Assembly: GCA_030446545.1 (NCBI GenBank)
Contig: JAUJNB010000005.1
Location: 65,519 to 129,518 of the forward strand
Direction: 5' to 3'
From: Acidimicrobiales bacterium
GTDB lineage: Bacteria; Actinomycetota; Acidimicrobiia; Acidimicrobiales; CADCSY01
Length of the DNA: 64,000 nt
Shown here one piece after another: positions 59,132 through 64,000 of this stretch. A model generated the notes under the pieces. The model was not told the origin of the DNA, searched no databases, and worked only from the letters and a program-made list of their open reading frames with translations. Position 1 is the first letter of the stretch, and each line of letters opens with the position of its first letter. Position numbers and translations under genes: made by a program.

Positions 59132-60195
59132 CGGACTGCCTCCTTTTCTTCATCACGGATGGTGGGGGCGTCACCGTCGAGGTGGGGCGCCGTTGGGATG
59201 CCGGCCCCCGGGCCGCCGGCCTGGCCTTCGTCGACCTGGCCTTCGTCGGCCTGGCCTTCGGCGGCGTGGCCGGTCAACTGCAGGAAGACGTCGTCGAGGG
59301 TCGGGCGCCGCAGCCCGACGTCGAGCACGACGACCCCGGCGGTGTCGAGCAGGCGGAGCACACCCATGAGCACGCCGGCCCCACCGTGCACCGGTGCGGT
59401 CAGACGCCGGGCGTGCTCGTCGACCTGCACGTCGCCGGAGGCCAGCTCGGCCAGGGCGGTCCGGGCCACGGCGAGGTCGGAGCCCGAGCCGACGACCAGC
59501 TCCACCCGTTCCCCGCCCACCTGAGCCTTGAGCTCGTCGGCCGCGCCCTCGGCGATGATGCGGCCGTGGTCGATCACCACGATGGTGTCGGCCAGCCGAT
59601 CGGCCTCCTCCAGGTACTGGGTGGTCAACAACAGGGTGGTCCCGCCGGCCACCAGATCGCGGATCACCCCCCACAGGTCGATCCGGCTGCGGGGGTCGAG
59701 GCCGGTGGTCGGCTCGTCGAGGAAGAGCACGGACGGCTCGGCCACCAAGGCGGCCGCCAGGTCGAGGCGCCGGCGCATGCCCCCCGAGTACGTCTTCACC
59801 GGGCGATGTCCGGCGTCGGCCAGGTCGAACAGCTCCAGCAGCTCCCGGGACCGGGCCTTCGAGCGCCGGCGCCCGAGCCCGTAGAGGCGCGCCACCATGT
59901 CCAGGTTCTCGAAGCCGGTGAGGTGCTCGTCGACCGCCGCGTACTGACCGGACAGGCCGATGCGGGTGCGCACGACCTGCGGATCGGTGCGTACGTCGAG
60001 GCCGGCCACCTCGGCGCTGCCGGCGTCGGGCACGAGCAGGGTGGTGAAGATGCGCACGGCGGTGGTCTTGCCGGCACCGTTGGGCCCGAGCAGACCCAGC
60101 ACTCGGCCCTCGGGGACCCGGAGGTCGAGCCCGTCGAGCGCGGTCACCGACCCGTAGCGCTTGACCAGGCCCCTCGCCCGGATCATGTCAGCCAA
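59128..60195 (-). CDS. ABC exporter ATPase (DrrA-like)
   Basis: A 355-residue ATPase: IRARGLVKRYGSVTALDGLDL, Walker A GPNGAGKT, signature YSGGMRRRLDLAAAL, Walker B LFLDEPTTGLDP, and a DUF4162-like C-terminal domain with LRRPTLDDVFLQLTG. The tail repeats ADEGQ/VDEGQ. TTG 60195 has the best ribosome site (GAGGAG, five bases away); ATG 60186 is three codons further in. Confidence 0.93.
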   Translation of the reverse strand: MADMIRARGLVKRYGSVTALDGLDLRVPEGRVLGLLGPNGAGKTTAVRIFTTLLVPDAGSAEVAGLDVRTDPQVVRTRIGLSGQYAAVDEHLTGFENLDMVARLYGLGRRRSKARSRELLELFDLADAGHRPVKTYSGGMRRRLDLAAALVAEPSVLFLDEPTTGLDPRSRIDLWGVIRDLVAGGTTLLLTTQYLEEADRLADTIVVIDHGRIIAEGAADELKAQVGGERVELVVGSGSDLAVARTALAELASGDVQVDEHARRLTAPVHGGAGVLMGVLRLLDTAGVVVLDVGLRRPTLDDVFLQLTGHAAEGQADEGQVDEGQAGGPGAGIPTAPHLDGDAPTIRDEEKEAVR

Positions 60196-60303
60196 GATTG
60201 CTCCTCTCTCTGCAGTGGTTCGGGGATACAGACGCCGACCCTGCGCTCGACTCATCGCGCCGCATGTCCGGCCTCGTCTGATGGAGACGGTAGGCACCGT
60301 TGC

Positions 60304-60318
60304 GGTCAGGTTCTGACC
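60304..60318. promoter_or_regulatory. perfect inverted repeat between divergent genes
   Basis: GGTCAG-GTT-CTGACC is a perfect six-base inverted repeat in the 147-base gap between the DrrA-like gene and the WYL regulator. It lies 25 bases before the regulator's ATG. It is the best candidate for the regulator's operator, controlling both directions. Confidence 0.55.
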
Positions 60319-60342
60319 TCGATAGCGACGAAGATGGAGTCC

Positions 60343-61464
60343 ATGGACGAGCCCACGGCCAGGGTGCTGCGGCTGCTCTCGCTGTTGCAGACCCAGCGGT
60401 TCTGGCCGGGATCCGAGCTGGCCGACCGCCTCGACGTGAGCGCCCGGACGCTGCGGCGCGACGTCGAGCGGCTCCGCCGCCTCGGCTACCCGGTCGATGC
60501 TGCGCCCGGCGTGGCCGGGGGATACAGGTTGGAGGCCGGGGCCGACATGCCCCCACTGCTCCTCGACGACGAGGAGGCCGTCGCCATCGCCGTCGGGCTG
60601 CGGGCGGCGGCGGGCGCATCGGTCGGCGGCATCGAGGAGACCTCGCTGCGGGCCATGGCCAAGCTGGAGCAGGTGCTTCCCGAGCACCTACGACGACGGG
60701 TCAACGCCGTGCACACCAACGTGGTGGCCCTGCGCTGGGGCGCCGGCGCTCAGCCGACCGTCGACGCCGAAGCGCTGGCCGTGTTGGCCCAGGCCTGTCG
60801 CGACCCCGAGCAGGTCCGCTTCGACTGCCGCCGCCGGGACGGCGACGAGACCCGGCGCCTGGTCGAGCCGCTCCAGCTCGTGTCGGCCGGCCGTCGCTGG
60901 TACCTGGTGGCCTGGGACTGCCGCCGGGCCGACTGGCGGACCTTCCGGCTCGACCGCCTCGAGGCACCCGCCCTCGCCGGTGCCCGCTTCGGGCCCCGCC
61001 GGCTCCCGGCCGCGGACGCCGCCGAGTTCGTGGCCCGCTCGATCCGCAGCATGCCGATGGCCCACCAAGCCACCGTCGTGGTCCACGCTGGGATCGACCA
61101 GGTGGGCGCGGTCCTGGGCTGGACCGATGCCCGGATCGAGGTCGTCGACCAGGCCAGGTCCCGGGTGCGCGTCCGGGCCGAGACTCTCGACTGGTTGGTC
61201 TCGACCGTGGCCATGCTCGCGGTCAGCTTCGACCTCGACCTCGAGGGCCCAGGTTCACCCGAGTTGACCACCCGTCTCGATGAGGTGTCCCGCCGCCTCC
61301 AGCGTGCGACCGCTACGAGCGGAGCGGCCCCGTCGAAGGCCGCAGTTCTCACTGAGTCGCCCTCGGCGTGGGTTCGCCTGGCACAACTCGACCAGTGTCC
61401 CGGAGGGACCTCCACCAGGGCCCGCTGGCCAGCCCTCCGGGTGATGATCTCGCAGGGAAGCTGA
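60343..61464 (+). CDS. WYL-domain transcriptional regulator
   Basis: A 373-residue regulator. The N-terminal HTH_11 is LRLLSLLQTQRFWPGSELADRLDVSARTLRRDVERLRRLGY; the WYL domain has LVEPLQLVSAGRRWYLVAWDCRRADWRTFRLDRL, followed by a WCX C-terminal domain. The last 55 residues, after RRLQRATA, look non-conserved. It is divergent from the exporter and probably controls it. ATG 60343 is preceded by GGAG; ATG 60334 is possible. Confidence 0.92.
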   Translation: MDEPTARVLRLLSLLQTQRFWPGSELADRLDVSARTLRRDVERLRRLGYPVDAAPGVAGGYRLEAGADMPPLLLDDEEAVAIAVGLRAAAGASVGGIEETSLRAMAKLEQVLPEHLRRRVNAVHTNVVALRWGAGAQPTVDAEALAVLAQACRDPEQVRFDCRRRDGDETRRLVEPLQLVSAGRRWYLVAWDCRRADWRTFRLDRLEAPALAGARFGPRRLPAADAAEFVARSIRSMPMAHQATVVVHAGIDQVGAVLGWTDARIEVVDQARSRVRVRAETLDWLVSTVAMLAVSFDLDLEGPGSPELTTRLDEVSRRLQRATATSGAAPSKAAVLTESPSAWVRLAQLDQCPGGTSTRARWPALRVMISQGS

Positions 61465-61545
61465 GCCGAGCGGTGGTGGGCGCAACACCATCCAGCAGGT
61501 CGACGAGCACGTCGATCGACCGCCACACCGCCGCGTCGGGCGCTT

Positions 61546-62235
61546 TCACGCCGTGGCTGCGTCCTCCGGCCCGGCCGCCCGGTGGTGGACGAAGACCTGG
61601 TGGGCCACCAGGCTGGACAGGGTCCGGTCGTGACCGGCCACCCGCAACACGAGGGGACCGTCGAAGGGGTGCTTCTCCTTGACCTCGACCGTGACGCCGG
61701 GGCGCAGGCCGAGAGTGTCGAGGAAGGCCACCACCTCGGCGTCGGTCGATCCGGGCACGGCCACGGTGGCCACGTCGCCGGGCTCCAGGGCGTAGAGCGA
61801 CGGCATGGCCGGGATGTCGGCCGCCTCGAGGGCCGGGATGGGGAAGCCGTGAGGACAGGTGGCGGGGCGGTCGAGGGCAAGGAAGATGCGGTCCTCGACC
61901 TCCTGAGGCAGGTCGTGCTCGAAGCTGCCGGCCAGGCGATCGGCCTCGTTCCAGGCGTAGCCCAGCATGTCGGCCAGGAAGCGCTCGACGATCCGGTGAC
62001 GACGGATGGTGGCCACGGCAGCCTGCCGTCCGGCCACGGTGAGCTCGACCCCGTGGTAGGGACGATGGTCGACCAGGCCCCGCTCGGCCAGGCGCTTGAC
62101 GGTGAAGGTCACGGTGCCCGGAGCGACCCCGAGCGCCTCGGCCAGGGCACCGGTCTGGGCGTCGAGACGGTCTCGGGTCAGCCGGTAGATGGCCTTGAGC
62201 GTCTCCCGCTCGGACCTGGTGACGGCCGCGCCCAT
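61546..62235 (-). CDS. DtxR/MntR-family metal-dependent repressor
   Basis: A 229-residue regulator: N-terminal helix-turn-helix (ALAEALGVAPGTVTFTVKRLAERGLVDHRPYHGVELT), the dimerisation and metal-binding domain IRRHRIVERFLADMLG and FEHDLPQEVEDRI with CPHGFPIP, and a C-terminal FeoA/SH3-like domain (LYALEPGDVATVAVPG). It senses Mn or Fe. Divergent from the molybdoenzyme gene across a 200-base gap. Confidence 0.93.
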   Translation of the reverse strand: MGAAVTRSERETLKAIYRLTRDRLDAQTGALAEALGVAPGTVTFTVKRLAERGLVDHRPYHGVELTVAGRQAAVATIRRHRIVERFLADMLGYAWNEADRLAGSFEHDLPQEVEDRIFLALDRPATCPHGFPIPALEAADIPAMPSLYALEPGDVATVAVPGSTDAEVVAFLDTLGLRPGVTVEVKEKHPFDGPLVLRVAGHDRTLSSLVAHQVFVHHRAAGPEDAATA

Positions 62236-62435
62236 GATCTCGACGCCACCAAGATACCCCACCGCTGAGCCTGCCCGTCCGCAGCCCCGGCCCCCGTGGG
62301 GTCCCGATCCTGCCCGCTGGACCGGTCGGGACCCCGGTCCCCTTCTGCGGTCGTGGTCGACGAGTGCGGCCGAGGTGCCTCGGCGCCGGTCTCGTTCTAC
62401 GTCCATCGACCCCTCCACACCCGAACACCTCGGCG

Positions 62436-64000
62436 ATGACACGACCGGCCCCCTCCCGACGCCACGGGGCGCGTGCCGGCGTGGTGGCGTCCATGGCGGC
62501 CCTGGCCACCGGTGAGGTGGCCGCCGTGGTGCTGGGCACGGGGACGTCCCTGGTCTTGGCCGTGGGCCAAGAGGTGATCGAGCGGGTACCCCCGGCCGTG
62601 GAGGATGCCGCCATCGACCTCTTCGGCACGGCCGACAAGCTCGTCCTGGTCATGGCAATCGTCGCCGTAGCCCTGGCGCTGGGCGCGGCCCTGGGGATGG
62701 CCGCGGCCCGCCGGTTCTGGATCGCCGCCGTCGGATTCACCTTGTTCGCCGCCCTCGGTGTGGCCGCGGTCGCCTCTCGGCCCACCGGTGATCCGGCCCT
62801 CTCCGCCGTTGCCGTGGGCGCGGGCGTGGGCGTGGGCCTGCTCGTCCTCCGTCGCCGCCTGGCTCCGGCCGCCGTCCCGCTCGGGGCGTCGTCCCGGGAT
62901 CGTGGTGAAACCGCCGGCGTGGTCCACCCGGCCGGGCCCACCGATGCCGCCGAGGTGGGCCGTCGCCGGTTCCTCCGCCTGGCCGTCACGACCGTGGGGG
63001 CGGTGGCCGTCACCGGGTTCGCCGGTCGGGGGGTGGCCCGTTGGCTGGGCCGGGGCACCCAACCTGGCGAAGTCACCCTGGGTCCGGTGTCGGTGCCCCT
63101 GGCCCGACCCGCTTCGGCCGCCTCGTTCGAGATCGACGGCCTGTCGCCCCTGTTCACCCCCAACCCAAGGTTCTTCCGGATCGACACCGCCCTCGCCGTC
63201 CCCCGCGTCGAGCTGGAGACGTGGCGGCTCCGGGTCACGGGCATGGTCGACCAACCCTTCGAGCTCACCTTCGAAGAGCTGAACGCCATGCCCCAGGTCG
63301 AGGCCGACATCACCCTGGCGTGCGTCTCCAACGAGGTCGGGGGCGACCTGGTGGGCAACGCCCGTTGGCAGGGTGTGCCGCTGGCCGACCTGCTCGAGCG
63401 GGCCGGGGTACGACCCGGCGCCACCCAGATCGTCGGGCGTTCGGTCGACGGCTGGACGGCCGGCTTCCCCACCGAAACCGCCCTCGACGGCCGCACCCCC
63501 CTGGTGGCGCTGGCCATGAACGGTGAGCCCCTCCCTCGGGACCACGGCTTCCCGGCCCGTCTGGTGGTGCCCGGTCTGTTCGGCTACGTCTCGGCCACCA
63601 AGTGGCTCTCGGAGATCGAGCTCACCACCTTCGAGGACTTCGACGGCTACTGGGTGCCTCGCGGGTGGTCCAAGCTGGGGCCGGTCGAAACCCAGGCCCG
63701 CATCGACGTGCCCGGCTTCGGGTCGCAGCCCCCAGCCGGGCTCGTCCCGGTGGCCGGCGTGGCCTGGGCCCCCACGCTCGGGATCTCACGGGTGGAGGTG
63801 GCCGTCGACGAGGGCCCTTGGAAGGAGGCCACCCTGGCCGGGGCGCTCGACGTCGACACCTGGCGCCAGTGGCGCTACGACTGGGACGCTGCCCCCGGGC
63901 GTCACGAACTGCGGGTGCGGGCCACCGACGGCGCCGGCGTGACCCAGACCGCCGAGCGGACCCTGCCCCGTCCGGGCGGGGCCACCGGCAACCACACCAT
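62436..64000 (+). CDS. membrane-anchored molybdopterin oxidoreductase (partial)
   Basis: The gene runs off the window; 521 residues are visible. Residues 1-155 contain about four membrane helices; then a twin-arginine-like RRRFLRLAV starts a fifth hydrophobic segment; from about 205 a sulfite-oxidase-type fold follows, with FEIDGLSPLFTPNPRFFRIDT, the cofactor Cys296 in LACVSNEVGG, and a C-terminal dimerisation domain. Actinobacterial proteins of this layout (Rv0218-like) are known but without settled substrate. The start ATG 62436 is the first after the divergent DtxR gene. Confidence 0.9.
   Translation, partial: MTRPAPSRRHGARAGVVASMAALATGEVAAVVLGTGTSLVLAVGQEVIERVPPAVEDAAIDLFGTADKLVLVMAIVAVALALGAALGMAAARRFWIAAVGFTLFAALGVAAVASRPTGDPALSAVAVGAGVGVGLLVLRRRLAPAAVPLGASSRDRGETAGVVHPAGPTDAAEVGRRRFLRLAVTTVGAVAVTGFAGRGVARWLGRGTQPGEVTLGPVSVPLARPASAASFEIDGLSPLFTPNPRFFRIDTALAVPRVELETWRLRVTGMVDQPFELTFEELNAMPQVEADITLACVSNEVGGDLVGNARWQGVPLADLLERAGVRPGATQIVGRSVDGWTAGFPTETALDGRTPLVALAMNGEPLPRDHGFPARLVVPGLFGYVSATKWLSEIELTTFEDFDGYWVPRGWSKLGPVETQARIDVPGFGSQPPAGLVPVAGVAWAPTLGISRVEVAVDEGPWKEATLAGALDVDTWRQWRYDWDAAPGRHELRVRATDGAGVTQTAERTLPRPGGATGNHT

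Overview
The window is chromosomal DNA of a very GC-rich actinobacterium, most likely a relative of the Acidimicrobiia. Signs are the SigR/RsrA-type sigma and anti-sigma pair, an F420/PPOX-type flavoprotein, the DUF2342-type zinc protease, a lysine-tailed HU protein, ClpC next to the lysS/vitamin block, and many GTG/TTG starts with ATGA or GTGA overlaps. The class assignment is an inference from gene content. I see no insertion sequence, phage, plasmid replication gene or CRISPR array.

Layout. 0-7.6 kb: fused ispDF, a SRPBCC-YihY membrane fusion, DUF4230 protein, disA, a VapC toxin with a stub antitoxin, radA and an LppM-like lipoprotein. 7.7-14.4 kb: a MoxR ATPase, a metallopeptidase-like/VWA protein and an unknown protein, with two tandem-repeat arrays; then a dissected NHEJ locus (ligase, a 24-codon Ku remnant, LigD-type polymerase) and a membrane protein/winged-helix pair behind a palindromic promoter. 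14.5-24.3 kb: DUF4331 protein, PPOX and VOC proteins, clpC, a decayed PIN-toxin remnant, polyprenyl diphosphate synthase, a sensor kinase/LuxR regulator pair, an NmrA-like protein and HU.

24.3-41.1 kb is the housekeeping core, almost all on the minus strand: HAD, lysS, coaX, nadC, nadB, panD, panC, folK, folB, a cysteine-less phosphatase-like protein and folP, then folE, ftsH, hpt, tilS and a zinc protease. From folP to lysS nearly every junction overlaps by 1-4 bases, so pantothenate/CoA, NAD and folate synthesis look co-transcribed. A three-gene plus-strand cassette (33.4-35.8 kb: type VII-substrate-like protein, DUF3093-like protein, unknown protein) sits between folE and folP.

41.1-48.8 kb: a 52-residue membrane protein, a 54-residue zinc-binding protein, rsrA, the ECF sigma factor, tRNA-Thr(CGT) whose 3' end lies three bases before the sigma start codon, holB, tmk, an MFS exporter, a nucleotidyltransferase fragment and topA. 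48.8-56.9 kb: three glycosyltransferases, an ABC exporter and two sugar-kinase-like phosphotransferases in overlapping order, a candidate glycoconjugate synthesis and export operon. 57-64 kb: an AlkZ-like glycosylase, a DrrAB-type ABC exporter divergent from a WYL regulator, a DtxR-type regulator, and a membrane-anchored sulfite-oxidase-like molybdoenzyme cut by the window end.

Four conserved genes (clpC, nadB, ftsH, topA) together carry eight single-base reading-frame breaks, nearly all in runs of G or C. I read these as consensus errors rather than true pseudogenes.
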